From positions 1 through 33,711 of the forward strand of contig DATLAN010000467.1 in the NCBI GenBank assembly GCA_035527455.1: a stretch of DNA of 33,711 nt. The letters run 5' to 3'. Both the position numbers and the translations under genes were made by a program. Position 1 is the stretch's first letter; every line of letters starts with the position of its first letter. Shown piece after piece: positions 14,385 to 22,579 of the stretch. The stretch is from DATLAN01 sp035527455. GTDB taxonomy: Bacteria; Planctomycetota; Planctomycetia; Pirellulales; Thermoguttaceae. The notes under the pieces are model-generated. The model saw only the letters and a list, made by a program, of their open reading frames with translations. It had not been told where the DNA came from and made no database searches.

Positions 14385-16358
14385 TCAGCGTTGGCGCAGC
14401 ATCTCCTTGCGGTAGCGGCCCATCACGTCGGCGCGGAGCAGAAGACCGACCACGCGGCGCGAGGCGCCCTCGCCGGTTTCAACGGGCAGGGTCTCCACGT
14501 CGCAGGCGCCGAAATCGCGCATCGCCTCCAGCAGATTGTCGTTGGTGCGCAGGGCGATCGGCGCCGTCATGGCGATGTCTTCGGCGTTGACCAACTGCGG
14601 CGGCACGCGGCTGTCCAAGGCCCGTTGCAGGTCCCCCGGCCGGATGATGCCCACCAGTTGTTCCTCGTCGTTCATCACCGGCAGGCTCTCGATGTGGAGA
14701 TTCTGCCGGGCGACGCGGATGATTTCCGTGAGGTCGTCGGTGTGCCGGACGGTGGGAAAATGGCGAATCATCACGTCGCGGACCATGATGTGCTCCAAAT
14801 GGTGGACCTGGTGTCCGCGGGCGACCGACTCTTCGCGACGGCTGAGCTTTTTCAGATAGATGCTGTCCGGATCGATGAACCGGGCGACGACGCCCGAGAG
14901 CCCGGCCGCGATCATGATCGGCAGAATGATCTGATAGTTGTCGGTCATCTCGTAAACGATCAGGATCGCGCTGAGGGTTCCGTGCGTGGTTCCGGCGACG
15001 ACGGCTCCCATGCCCACGATGGCGTACACGCCGGGGTGGGCGCTGAGTTCCGGGATCAGCATGTTGCAGAGCAGTCCGAACGATCCCCCCAGCGCAGCCC
15101 CGATGAACAACGACGGTGCGAAGATCCCGCCCGATCCTCCGCCGCCGAGCGCGAGGCTGGTCATCAGCGGCTTGAGCAACGCCAAAGGCAGCAGCCAGCA
15201 GAGTTGGGCCAGCATTTCCGGGCGGGTCAATTCCAGGATCTTGTCACGTCGGTCCGGTTCTCTCTTTCCGCCGTTGCCGCCGTTCCCGTCGCCGGCGTCC
15301 TGCTTCTTATCTTCGTCGTTCTTGGTCCGGCTCTCGAGGTGGACCGCGTGATCGACGACCTCGTATCCCACGCCGAACAGGGCCGGCAACGGCCTGCCAG
15401 GGTCCAGGTTGGCTCGTGCGGCAGCGGGCGCGACCTCGGGCGGCTCGGGCGCCAACGCGTAATATACGGTGCCCGATATCCCCACCAACGATCCCAAGAC
15501 CAGGGCCCGGCACCACCATTTCGGCAAACGCTGCTTCGAAACGTCCTCCACGTAATAAAGCAGTTTCGTAAACACGACGGCGGCCAAACCGCAACACAAT
15601 CCCAGCACCAAATAGGAGGGCAATTGTCCCCAGCCTCCCGCGTAGGAGTGATATACCTGCGGAAACACGGGATCCATGCCGTGGGCACCCAGGTGGCTTT
15701 GGACCACGTTGGCCAGCACGCTGGCCACCACGATCGGCGCGAGACTCTCGACGGCGAAACTGCCGAGGATGATTTCGCTGGCAAACATCACGCCGGCCAG
15801 CGGCGCGTTGAACGTAGCGCTGATCCCGGCAGCGGCCCCGGCGGCCACCAGCACCTTGATGTCCTTGGGCGGGAGGCGGAACCACTGCCCGGCCATGCTG
15901 CCCAACGCGGAGCCGATCTGCACGATGGGCCCTTCGCGCCCGATCGAACTCCCGGTGCCGATGCAGAAGCCGCTGGCGAGGATCTTCACCACCGCGACCC
16001 GGGGACGGATCACCCCGTCGTGTCGGCCGATCGCGAGGATCACCTCGGGCACGCCGTGTCCTTGGGCCTCGGGGGCGAAGCGTCGGGTAAACCAGGACAC
16101 CAACAGCAGTCCGACCGCCGGCACCATCCACAAGACGGCCAACCACTGCGTCCCGTATTCGTGGCTGGCCCGGAGGATCGGCTCGATGGAATACGTGGTG
16201 ACCAGATTGATCAAGAAAGTAAAAAACACCGCCCCGTAACCGGCGAGAACGCCGATCAAGCAGGCCAGGATAATCGTCAAGGGGCCCGCCGGGAATCGTC
16301 GGCGAGGGAGACGTACTGGCAACGACTTGAGGAGATCACGCAGTGCTCGCACAGTCAA
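14385..16358 (-). CDS. ClC-family chloride channel/transporter with CBS pair
   Basis: 657 aa from TTG 16358; a GTG two codons in is equally possible, and an in-frame stop lies just upstream. ClC signature motifs are intact: GHGVPEV (100-106), GSSIGREGP with gating Glu142, and GSGGIFAP. The internal proton glutamate of ClC exchangers (E. coli Glu203) is Ile186 here (NAPLAGVMFASEII), as in channel-type ClCs that have a neutral residue. A hydrophilic insert of about 40 residues (about 340-380, rich in Asp, Lys and Gly) lies before the second half. Two CBS domains (about 525-650) form a likely cytosolic nucleotide-sensing pair. It is upstream of hisN on the same strand. Confidence 0.9.
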   Translation of the reverse strand: MTVRALRDLLKSLPVRLPRRRFPAGPLTIILACLIGVLAGYGAVFFTFLINLVTTYSIEPILRASHEYGTQWLAVLWMVPAVGLLLVSWFTRRFAPEAQGHGVPEVILAIGRHDGVIRPRVAVVKILASGFCIGTGSSIGREGPIVQIGSALGSMAGQWFRLPPKDIKVLVAAGAAAGISATFNAPLAGVMFASEIILGSFAVESLAPIVVASVLANVVQSHLGAHGMDPVFPQVYHSYAGGWGQLPSYLVLGLCCGLAAVVFTKLLYYVEDVSKQRLPKWWCRALVLGSLVGISGTVYYALAPEPPEVAPAAARANLDPGRPLPALFGVGYEVVDHAVHLESRTKNDEDKKQDAGDGNGGNGGKREPDRRDKILELTRPEMLAQLCWLLPLALLKPLMTSLALGGGGSGGIFAPSLFIGAALGGSFGLLCNMLIPELSAHPGVYAIVGMGAVVAGTTHGTLSAILIVYEMTDNYQIILPIMIAAGLSGVVARFIDPDSIYLKKLSRREESVARGHQVHHLEHIMVRDVMIRHFPTVRHTDDLTEIIRVARQNLHIESLPVMNDEEQLVGIIRPGDLQRALDSRVPPQLVNAEDIAMTAPIALRTNDNLLEAMRDFGACDVETLPVETGEGASRRVVGLLLRADVMGRYRKEMLRQR

Positions 16359-16684
16359 ACCGCTTCATCGATTGAAAGCATGCACAAGCGGTTCCGGTCC
16401 GCCCTGAGTACTTCACGGGAAGAAAGCCACCGCGTGGCCGGGGGGTGGCGGTTCGGCGACGGTGCCGACTTCGGCAGTCCCTGGGGCGGCCCCGTCAACT
16501 CCGCAGCCGCGCGCAGGGAGGAACCATAGTGGAAAGCCGAAGAGGCACCTTAGAAACGATTGAGTGTATCCGCCTGCCGCCCGGCGTGCAAGAGGTCTGG
16601 TGGTCCGTCAACGTTGCATTGACGGGTGCCGTACCCATGCTTGCATGGGCATGCTTGTCGGAAGGTTCGGCGTGCCCACCCCCC
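16359..16684. other. Intergenic region with small palindrome
   Basis: About 325 nt between the 3' end of the Rrf2 gene and the 5' end of the ClC gene. It contains the CCCATGC-TT-GCATGGG hairpin. I see no coding sequence and no convincing promoter for the ClC gene. Confidence 0.5.
16634..16649. repeat. Hairpin CCCATGCTTGCATGGG, family F
   Basis: Perfect 7-bp stem with a 2-nt loop, 36 nt past the rrf2 stop codon. Flanking GGTGCCGTA and GCATGC resemble planctomycete REP sequences. No T-run follows, so a terminator role is not shown. Confidence 0.6.
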
Positions 16685-17095
16685 TCACTTGTTCTTGCGG
16701 CCGATCGGCATCAGGTCGGCCAGCTTCACGGCGGCCAGATCGCGCCGCGTGGCTTTGGTGACCTCCGCCAGCGCACTTTTCAGCCTGGATTTCGACTTCG
16801 CCGGCATCCCGTCGCAAGTGGGCAACGCCGAAACCAGCGGACCGTCGATGGCCTCGATCACCTCCAGCAGAGAAACGTCGCCCGGTTCGCGTCCCATGCT
16901 GTACCCCCCATCGACCCCCCGCGTCGATTCCAGGATCCCATGGGAAACCAGGCTTCGCAGAATCTGCAACAGGAACCGCTCGGGCATCTTTCCCTCCGCC
17001 GCCAACCGACTGCACGGGACGGGCGCTTCCGTCTTGGATTGAGCCAGTTGCAGCGTTGCCTGGAGTGCGTATGCCACTGTTCTGGAAAGTTTCAT
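16685..17095 (-). CDS. Rrf2-family transcriptional regulator lacking the Fe-S cysteine set
   Basis: 136 aa from ATG 17095 with GAGAGGA upstream. Starts MKLSRTVAYALQATLQLA, with winged-helix features RLAAEGKMPERFLLQILRSLVSHGILES and the wing RGVDGGYSM, and the family's LLEVIEAIDGPL helix. Only Cys28 and Cys94 are present, while IscR and NsrR use three cysteines in the 90-105 region to hold a [2Fe-2S] or [4Fe-4S] cluster. So this member probably does not bind a cluster, as in CymR-type Rrf2 proteins. The basic C-terminus (RRDLAAVKLADLMPIGRKNK) is normal. It is monocistronic; the target is unknown. Confidence 0.85.
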   Translation of the reverse strand: MKLSRTVAYALQATLQLAQSKTEAPVPCSRLAAEGKMPERFLLQILRSLVSHGILESTRGVDGGYSMGREPGDVSLLEVIEAIDGPLVSALPTCDGMPAKSKSRLKSALAEVTKATRRDLAAVKLADLMPIGRKNK

Positions 17096-17133
17096 GCGGT
17101 CCTCTCTGAAAAGCCCCTCATAGGCTGGGGTGT

Positions 17134-17161
17134 AGTTTAGGAACTCCGCCCGAATTGTCAA
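17134..17161 (-). promoter_or_regulatory. Promoter of the Rrf2 gene
   Basis: On the minus strand TTGACA (17156-17161), a 16-nt spacer and TAAACT (17134-17139), 38 nt before ATG 17095. A good match for a housekeeping-sigma promoter. Confidence 0.6.
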
Positions 17162-17333
17162 GCGTCTTGGACGACTTCGGACCGTTTTTTTATGTAGTAT
17201 CGCGATACCCGTATCATGGCCCACCAGGAGATAGTCCGGTAGAGGGGGGTCTTTGCACCTAAGGCAATCGGTTCCCCGCCGTCGTTCGAAGACTTCGACG
17301 GTGCAGACAACCCGGCAGGCCGGCCGCACTCGT

Positions 17334-17954
17334 TCAGTTGGCTTCTTTCGCAGGTTGTTCTTGTGCCTGCGGGTTGGCCCGGAACGCGTGCCATATCAAC
17401 AATACGGCGCCGCAGACCAAGAGGGCGTCGGCGATGTTGAAGTTCGGCCAGGGAAACTTGCCGATCATCAACTTGATCCAGTCCCGGACGGCGTAAACCG
17501 GATCGCCGGGGGTGTGTGCCGGATGGCCGAACTCCCATTTCAGCCCGTGCAAGCCGAACCGATCGTAGAGGTTTCCGAAGATACCGGCCGTGATGCAACC
17601 CAAGGCCGCCGTCAACAGCCAGTCGCGCGCGGCGCCCGCATAGAAGAGCCAACAAAGAATGCCGATCGCGGCGATGATCGACAGGGTGATGAACACCATC
17701 ACCTTGCCCTGGCCCATGCCGAACAGAGCGCCTTCATTGAGCATCGTCTCGAAGCCGAGCACGTTCGGCCAGGCCCACCGGACGGGACGCTCGTGCGGCA
17801 TCCCGAGGTTCTCCGGGCTGAACATCCAACTCTTGGTCGCCAGATCGACGCTGCAGCCGATCGCCACGATGGAGAAAAAGACGATATACCGGCTGATGGG
17901 AACCGGTTTGCGGATCGCGCCCGAAGACGCTTGGCTTGCTGTTCGGGGGCACAC
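17334..17954 (-). CDS. lspA: Lipoprotein signal peptidase (signal peptidase II)
   Basis: 206 aa from GTG 17954, 7 nt after the dksA stop; the start is uncertain because no strong Shine-Dalgarno precedes it. Aspartic membrane protease that removes lipoprotein signal peptides at the lipobox. Conserved pieces: DLATKSW (Asp37, Lys41), NEGALFG (71-78), GNLYDR with catalytic Asp131, and NFNIAD with catalytic Asp166. Four membrane helices are visible (about 21-41, 86-107, 110-127, 165-187). It is longer than E. coli LspA (164 aa), mainly from an N-terminal extension and a longer periplasmic loop. It would process the lipoprotein at 4922-5155, among others. Cotranscribed with dksA. Confidence 0.92.
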   Translation of the reverse strand: MCPRTASQASSGAIRKPVPISRYIVFFSIVAIGCSVDLATKSWMFSPENLGMPHERPVRWAWPNVLGFETMLNEGALFGMGQGKVMVFITLSIIAAIGILCWLFYAGAARDWLLTAALGCITAGIFGNLYDRFGLHGLKWEFGHPAHTPGDPVYAVRDWIKLMIGKFPWPNFNIADALLVCGAVLLIWHAFRANPQAQEQPAKEAN

Positions 17955-17961
17955 GTGACGC

Positions 17962-18336
17962 TCAGAAGCCCTGTTCTTGTTGCGAGACGCATTTCACGCA
18001 GAGCGAAGCGTAGGGGATGGCTTTGAGCCGGTTCTTGGGGATCTTTACGCCGCACTCCTCGCATTGGCCGTAGGTGCCCTCTTCGATCCGTTCCAACGAC
18101 GCCTCGATCTGAGCGAGAGTTCCTTCCTCGCTCTCCATCAGGCTGAGCGTGAATTCCTGCTCGAAGTTGTCGCTGCCCATGTCGGCCATGTGGATGGGCA
18201 TGCTCGACAAATCGCCGTTGGCCTCGCTACGGCTCTTCTTCAGCGCCGCGTCGGCCAACTGGTTCACGTCGCCGCGCAGCCGCGCCCGCAACAGAAGCAG
18301 CCGCTCTCTGTAAACCTTCATGTCAGCCTTTTTCAT
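17962..18336 (-). CDS. DksA/TraR-family zinc-finger protein
   Basis: 124 aa from ATG 18336 with GGAGA 8 nt upstream. Coiled-coil N-terminal part (MKVYRERLLLLRARLRGDV; SLERIEEGTYG) and a C4 zinc finger CEEC...CVKC near the C-terminus (about 92-117). Proteins of this family enter the secondary channel of RNA polymerase and, with ppGpp, tune rRNA and amino-acid promoters. In E. coli DksA two Asp residues at the coiled-coil tip are needed. Here the tip region holds MADMGSDNFEQEF, so Asp residues are present, but I cannot place them by structure. It precedes lspA in one operon and has a strong promoter. Confidence 0.85.
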   Translation of the reverse strand: MKKADMKVYRERLLLLRARLRGDVNQLADAALKKSRSEANGDLSSMPIHMADMGSDNFEQEFTLSLMESEEGTLAQIEASLERIEEGTYGQCEECGVKIPKNRLKAIPYASLCVKCVSQQEQGF

Positions 18337-18416
18337 CGCGTTTTCTCCGATTTGGGCTCCTCTCGCCCAAGCTACTCGCCTTACTTCACGCCCGATTGCG
18401 ACTTTCGAGACTTATG

Positions 18417-18445
18417 ATTGTAAGCGGCCAAATCGCGATTGTCAA
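18417..18445 (-). promoter_or_regulatory. Strong promoter of dksA-lspA
   Basis: On the minus strand TTGACA (18440-18445), a 17-nt spacer and TACAAT (18417-18422): a perfect -35 and a five-of-six -10. Predicted leader about 75 nt to ATG 18336. Confidence 0.75.
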
Positions 18446-18729
18446 ACGATTCGTCCTCGAGCCGTCCGGGAACTCCTCAGCCGAGGAATTGCCACCCCCA
18501 GGTGGTCCGATATGCAACCGAGGTGCCATGCCGCCGGCGTGGCAGTCCGTAACTGCTTTCAGACCAACGGGTATCGACGTCGACTGGGAGTTGCCGGGCG
18601 TACGAAGTGTGCAAAGTATCCCCCTAGCTTGTAGGGGTCCCCCCGCAGGAGAATCTTTTGCCGGCTGCCGGCCGTCGCCACCCCGATGGAGAACATGGAC
18701 GTCCATCGCCGTTGCACGGACCTCCCGGC

Positions 18730-18758
18730 TTGATGGGTTCGCTCGGCTGGCCTACGAT
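18730..18758 (+). promoter_or_regulatory. Candidate promoter at the threonine synthase start
   Basis: TTGATG (18730-18735), 17-nt spacer, TACGAT (18753-18758). The apparent TTG start codon at 18764 is 5 nt further on, so the transcript may be leaderless. Confidence 0.4.
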
Positions 18759-18763
18759 TAGCA

Positions 18764-20197
18764 TTGAGTTTCACGGCATTCAGAAAGAGCAAGACCATTC
18801 CTCCCACAGAACCCGTATTTCAACGGTGCATCTCGCCCGCCTGCCGGGCGACGTACTCGGTCGACGAGGTTCGGGTTGCCTGCCGGCAATGCGGCGACCT
18901 GCTCGACGTGGCCTACGAGTGGGACCGGCTGCGCGTGCCGGACGCCTGGAGTGTTTTCGAAGACAAATGGGCCCGCCGCAACGAGCCGCATTGCTTCAGC
19001 GGCGTGTGGCGGTTTCACGACCTGTTGCCCTTCGCGCCCTTGAAACAGTGCGTCACCGTGGGCGAGGGGCAGACGCTGCTGCACGCTTCCGACGGCGTCG
19101 CCCAATACGCCGGCATGGCGCCGGGACGGCTGATGCTGCAATACGAGGGGATGAACCCTTCCGGCAGTTTCAAGGACAACGGCATGGCGGCCGCCTTCAC
19201 CCACGCCCGGTTCGTCGGCGCCACCCGCGCGGCGTGCGCCTCGACCGGCAACACCAGCGCGTCGCTGGCCTTGTATTGTTCGGTCACCCGGCTGATGAAG
19301 GGGATCATCTTCATCGGCTCCGGAAAGATCTCCTACGGCAAGCTTTCCCAGGCGTTGGACTACGGCGCGCTGACGGTGCAAATCCACGGCGACTTCGACG
19401 ATGCGATGGCCCGGGTCAAAGAAGTCTCCCAGCAGTTGGGAATCTATCTGGTCAACAGCGTGAACCCGTTCCGGCTGGAGGGCCAGAAGACGATCATGTA
19501 TCGCGTGCTCGAGGGGCTCGGCTGGGAAGTGCCCGACTGGATCGTCGTGCCCGGCGGCAACCTGGGCAATTCCAGCGCGTTCGGCAAGGCGTTTCACGAA
19601 CTGCGCGAGCTGGGGTTGATCGATCGCGTGCCCCGGTTGGCCGTGATCAACGCCGCCGGGGCCAGCACGCTGTATCAACTGGTCGAGAAGCATGGCGTCC
19701 GTTGGAATCAGGGCGCGCCGGACGTGGACAAAGTCTCCAGTTTCTACGAGGCCATGGACGCCGAGGGCCGCCGGGCCTCGACCATCGCCAGCGCGATCGA
19801 GATCAACCGGCCGGTGAACTTCATGAAGTGCATTCGGGCGTTGGAGTGGTGCGACGGCGTGGTCCGGGAGGTGACCGACCAGGAGATTCTCGACGCCAAG
19901 GCCCGGGTCGGGGCGGGCGGAATGGGTTGCGAGCCGGCCAGTGCGGCCAGCGTCGCGGGCACGAAGCGGCTGGTTTCCGAAGGTGTCATCGCGCCCGACG
20001 ATCGCGTCGTCTGCATCCTCACCGGCCATCAACTGAAGGACCCCACGGCGACGGTCGCCTACCACTCGGCCGACCAGGACCAATTCAACGAAGTCCTCGG
20101 CAGCCGCGGCGTCCGCCAAGCCGCCTTCGCCAATCGGGCGGTGGCGGTGCCGAATGATCTGGATGAGATCATCAAGGCGATTCGGCTGTATAGTTAG
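18764..20197 (+). CDS. thrC: Threonine synthase
   Basis: 477 aa from TTG 18764. The only ATG-like choices are absent and an in-frame TGA lies at 18731, so the start is either this TTG or slightly downstream. An N-terminal zinc-ribbon-like segment (Cys22, Cys27, Cys40, Cys43) precedes the PLP-dependent fold. Lys137 in NPSGSFKDNG binds PLP; PGGNLGNSSAFGKAF is the phosphate-binding loop. The enzyme converts O-phosphohomoserine to threonine. It lies upstream of dapB in the same orientation, both in the aspartate-derived pathway, but 384 nt of repeat-bearing DNA separates them, so they are probably not one tight operon. The first heptamer of the downstream repeat includes the stop codon. Confidence 0.9.
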   Translation: MSFTAFRKSKTIPPTEPVFQRCISPACRATYSVDEVRVACRQCGDLLDVAYEWDRLRVPDAWSVFEDKWARRNEPHCFSGVWRFHDLLPFAPLKQCVTVGEGQTLLHASDGVAQYAGMAPGRLMLQYEGMNPSGSFKDNGMAAAFTHARFVGATRAACASTGNTSASLALYCSVTRLMKGIIFIGSGKISYGKLSQALDYGALTVQIHGDFDDAMARVKEVSQQLGIYLVNSVNPFRLEGQKTIMYRVLEGLGWEVPDWIVVPGGNLGNSSAFGKAFHELRELGLIDRVPRLAVINAAGASTLYQLVEKHGVRWNQGAPDVDKVSSFYEAMDAEGRRASTIASAIEINRPVNFMKCIRALEWCDGVVREVTDQEILDAKARVGAGGMGCEPASAASVAGTKRLVSEGVIAPDDRVVCILTGHQLKDPTATVAYHSADQDQFNEVLGSRGVRQAAFANRAVAVPNDLDEIIKAIRLYS

Positions 20198-20225
20198 TGG
20201 GTAGTGGAGAGTGGAGAGTGGTGGG
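20198..20225. repeat. Heptamer tract TGGNNAG, family G, left arm
   Basis: Four 7-bp units (TGGGTAG, TGGAGAG, TGGAGAG, TGGTGGG) directly after the thrC stop codon. The reverse-complement motif CTNNCCA is repeated 12 times at 20496-20579, so the two tracts can pair around the intervening DNA. Confidence 0.8.
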
Positions 20226-20356
20226 AGGATCATCTTGGGGAGTTTGAGCCGCGGGTTCAACGCCCACCGGCTGCGTCCGGTGGGGTCCGGCGTTCTGCGG
20301 CACCAAGTGATTCTTGTTGCGCGACCCGTGTTCGCCATGCGCCGGGGCAGTCCGTT

Positions 20357-20386
20357 TTGAACAATCATGCTGCTGAAGGTCATTAT
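20357..20386 (+). promoter_or_regulatory. Candidate promoter of dapB
   Basis: TTGAAC (20357-20362), 18-nt spacer, CATTAT (20381-20386). It would give a leader of about 190 nt that includes the GC hairpin and the heptamer tract. Confidence 0.35.
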
Positions 20387-20495
20387 TTCTTGTTTTTCTT
20401 GGCTCCCTGCCGCGGCCAAACGGCGGGCAAGCCCGCCCGCTAAACGGTGTTTTCGCAGCCCGTTACGTCAAGCATGCGCACACGTATGACCACCA

Positions 20496-20579
20496 CTCTC
20501 CACTGCCCACTCTCCACTACCCACTGCCCACTGCCCATTACCCATTACCCACTGCCCACTAACCCCTAACCACTCACTA
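20496..20579. repeat. Heptamer tract CTNNCCA, family G, right arm
   Basis: Twelve consecutive 7-bp units with consensus CTNNCCA (for example CTCTCCA, CTGCCCA, CTACCCA, TTACCCA), slightly degenerate at the end. The last unit ends 2 nt before the dapB ATG, so the tract replaces the usual ribosome-binding region. Confidence 0.85.
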
Positions 20580-20581
20580 CC

Positions 20582-21373
20582 ATGTCACCAACTCGCATCG
20601 CCATCCACGGAGCTGCCGGACGGATGGGGCAACGATTGGTCGCGTTGGCCGCGGCCGATGAGGCGCTTTCGCTGACCGCAGCGTTGGAGGCGGCCGGCCA
20701 TCCTCGGCTCGGTGAAGACGCCGGGATGGTCGCCGGCGCCGGATTGCTGGGCGTTCCCCTTTCGGCCAGCCTTGAAACGGAGGTCGACGCGGTGATCGAC
20801 TTCTCGGTGCCGGAGGCGGCCGAGCGCATCCTGCAAACGTGTCTCGACAAACATCTCCCGCTCGTCCTGGCCACCACCGGACTGAGCGAGGGCCAAACCG
20901 AGAGACTCCACGCGGCGGCCGGGCGGATCCCCGTGCTTTGGGCGCCCAATATGAGTCTGGCGGTCAATCTGGCCATGAAACTGGCCGAGACGGCCGGCCG
21001 GGCCCTGAAGGACAAGGACGCCGACGTCGAGATCCTCGAACGGCACCACCGCTTCAAGGAGGATTCACCCAGCGGCACGGCCTTGAAGTTCGGCCGGATC
21101 ATCGCCCGCGAGATGGGGCAGACCGAACACCGCCACGGCCGAGAGGGACGGCCCGGAAAGCGTCCGCATGACGAAATCGGCTATCACGCCATTCGCGTCG
21201 GCGACAACCCGGGCGAGCACACCATCGTCTTCGCCATGCTCGGCGAGATGATCGAGATCACCGTGCGGGCGACCAACCGCGACTGCTACGCCCTGGGCGC
21301 GTTGGCGGCCGCCAAGTTCCTCGTCGGCAGACCGCCCGGCCTCTACGGCATGAACGACGTGCTGGGGCTGTGA
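20582..21373 (+). CDS. dapB: 4-hydroxy-tetrahydrodipicolinate reductase
   Basis: 263 aa from ATG 20582. The NAD(P)H fold opens with GAAGRMG (10-16); ATTG (about 97-100), APNMS (121-125), catalytic His155/His156 and Lys159 in ERHHRFKEDSPSGTAL follow. It reduces HTPA to tetrahydrodipicolinate in the diaminopimelate/lysine pathway, needed for cell-wall or lysine supply. No Shine-Dalgarno sequence is present: the start codon directly follows the heptamer tract. The aldolase at the left edge is family-related to DapA but not adjacent, so the partner synthase may be elsewhere. Confidence 0.95.
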   Translation: MSPTRIAIHGAAGRMGQRLVALAAADEALSLTAALEAAGHPRLGEDAGMVAGAGLLGVPLSASLETEVDAVIDFSVPEAAERILQTCLDKHLPLVLATTGLSEGQTERLHAAAGRIPVLWAPNMSLAVNLAMKLAETAGRALKDKDADVEILERHHRFKEDSPSGTALKFGRIIAREMGQTEHRHGREGRPGKRPHDEIGYHAIRVGDNPGEHTIVFAMLGEMIEITVRATNRDCYALGALAAAKFLVGRPPGLYGMNDVLGL

Positions 21374-21463
21374 AGCGGATTAGCCGCAGCCAACCAATGA
21401 CGACCGCATGATGGGCTAAGGTACCATGGTTTATCGACCCCGCCCAACGTAGGACTTGCTGAC

Positions 21464-22579
21464 ATGAATTCACAACGCACCACCACCGCAACCGACGGCC
21501 GGATCGTGTCGGTCGACGCCTTGCGGGGTTTCGACATGTTCTGGATCATCGGCGGCCACAAGATCGTTCCGGCACTCCTCGTGCTGGCCTTCGGTCCGCT
21601 TCCCGGCTGGCTGGCCTATCAGTTCGAACATCCGAAGTGGATCGGCTTCTCGGCGTGGGACATCATCATGCCGCTGTTTCTGTTCATCGTGGGCGTGGCG
21701 ATGCCCTTCTCCTTTGCCAAGCGGCTCGAACGGGGAGACAGCAAAAAGGCTCTCTACGCGAAGATCATCCGCCGGACGACGGTCCTCTTCGTCCTGGGCA
21801 TGGTCGCCCAAGGAAACCTGCTCGAGTACGACCTTTCCAGGCTGCACGTTTACTGCAACACGCTGCAGGCCATCGCCTGCGGCTATCTGGTCGCGGCGAT
21901 CGTGATGCTCAACCTCCGCCTCCGCTGGCAGATGCTCACCACGGCGGTTTTCCTGGTCGGCTTCTGGCTGCTGATGGTCCTGGTGCCCACTGCCGGCTCC
22001 GTCGCCGGGGCCCTGGAGCCGAACGACAACCTGGCCATGCACATCGACGAGACGATCCTCGGGCGGTTTCGCGACGGCACCACGTACACGTGGATTCTAA
22101 GCGGCCTGAGCTTCGCCGCCACCGTGTTGCTCGGCGTGATGGCCGGCCACCTGCTGCGGTCGAAACGGTCGCCCTGGATGAAGGTGTTTTGGCTCATGGC
22201 CGCCGGCGGAGGTTGCCTTGCGGCGGGGTGGATTTGGGGCCTCTGGTTCCCGATCATCAAGCACCTGTTCACCAGCTCCATGGTCCTCTGGGCGGCCGGG
22301 TGGTGCTACCTGCTCTTGGGTCTGTTCTATCTGACGATCGACGTGCTGGGCTTTCGCAAGTGGGCGTTTCCGTTCGTGGTGATCGGGATGAACGCGATTG
22401 CCGTCTACATGGCCACCCACGTGTTCGACTTCCGCCAGATCGGCGACGTCTTCGTCGGCCACCTGGCCCCGTACTTCGTCGACCCCTACGGCGATCTGCT
22501 GCGCAACGTGGCCGCGCTGACGGCGATCTGGCTGATCCTCTTCTACATGGTTCGCAAGCGGACGCTGATTCGGGTGTGA
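21464..22579 (+). CDS. HGSNAT/NagX-like multi-pass acyltransferase (DUF5009-type)
   Basis: 371 aa from ATG 21464, AGGA about 9 nt upstream. N-terminal signature SVDALRGFDMFWII, then FEHPKWIGFSAWDIIMPLFLFIVGVAMPFS, typical of the heparan-alpha-glucosaminide N-acetyltransferase-like family (COG4299). His56 in EHPKW lies where the acetyl-accepting histidine of human HGSNAT is expected; this equivalence is inferred. About ten hydrophobic segments follow. Bacterial members transfer acetyl groups across the membrane to amino sugars or are uncharacterised; the substrate here is unknown. It is followed at some distance by a ligand-gated channel in the same orientation, but a 389-nt gap suggests separate transcription. 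Confidence 0.8.
   Translation: MNSQRTTTATDGRIVSVDALRGFDMFWIIGGHKIVPALLVLAFGPLPGWLAYQFEHPKWIGFSAWDIIMPLFLFIVGVAMPFSFAKRLERGDSKKALYAKIIRRTTVLFVLGMVAQGNLLEYDLSRLHVYCNTLQAIACGYLVAAIVMLNLRLRWQMLTTAVFLVGFWLLMVLVPTAGSVAGALEPNDNLAMHIDETILGRFRDGTTYTWILSGLSFAATVLLGVMAGHLLRSKRSPWMKVFWLMAAGGGCLAAGWIWGLWFPIIKHLFTSSMVLWAAGWCYLLLGLFYLTIDVLGFRKWAFPFVVIGMNAIAVYMATHVFDFRQIGDVFVGHLAPYFVDPYGDLLRNVAALTAIWLILFYMVRKRTLIRV

Larger units (their letters stand above)
18337..18763. other. Intergenic region between dksA-lspA and threonine synthase
   Basis: About 425 nt between divergent genes. It contains the dksA promoter, imperfect palindromes such as TGCCA...TGGCA at 18524-18544 and CCCCTA-GCTTG-TAGGGG at 18621-18637, and a weak promoter next to the thrC start. 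An open frame across 18396-18761 lacks any recognisable protein and I do not call it. Confidence 0.5.
20198..20581. other. Intergenic region between thrC and dapB
   Basis: 384 nt framed by the two heptamer tracts. It contains a perfect hairpin GGCGGGC-AA-GCCCGCC (20422-20437) and a possible promoter (20357-20386). There is no coding sequence and no sign of a lysine riboswitch. Confidence 0.55.

Noticed and set aside
14319..16529. 736-codon open frame on the plus strand
   Set aside because: Antisense to hisN and the ClC gene, composition typical of shadow frames (His, Gln, Asp, Arg rich), no domain seen.
18396..18761. 121-codon frame upstream of thrC
   Set aside because: It crosses the dksA promoter, lacks a ribosome site and matches no family.
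20226..20490. Lysine riboswitch upstream of dapB
   Set aside because: The gap before dapB lacks recognisable conserved lysine-box elements.
20198..20579. CRISPR-like repeat array
   Set aside because: The repeats are contiguous heptamers without spacers, and no cas gene is near.
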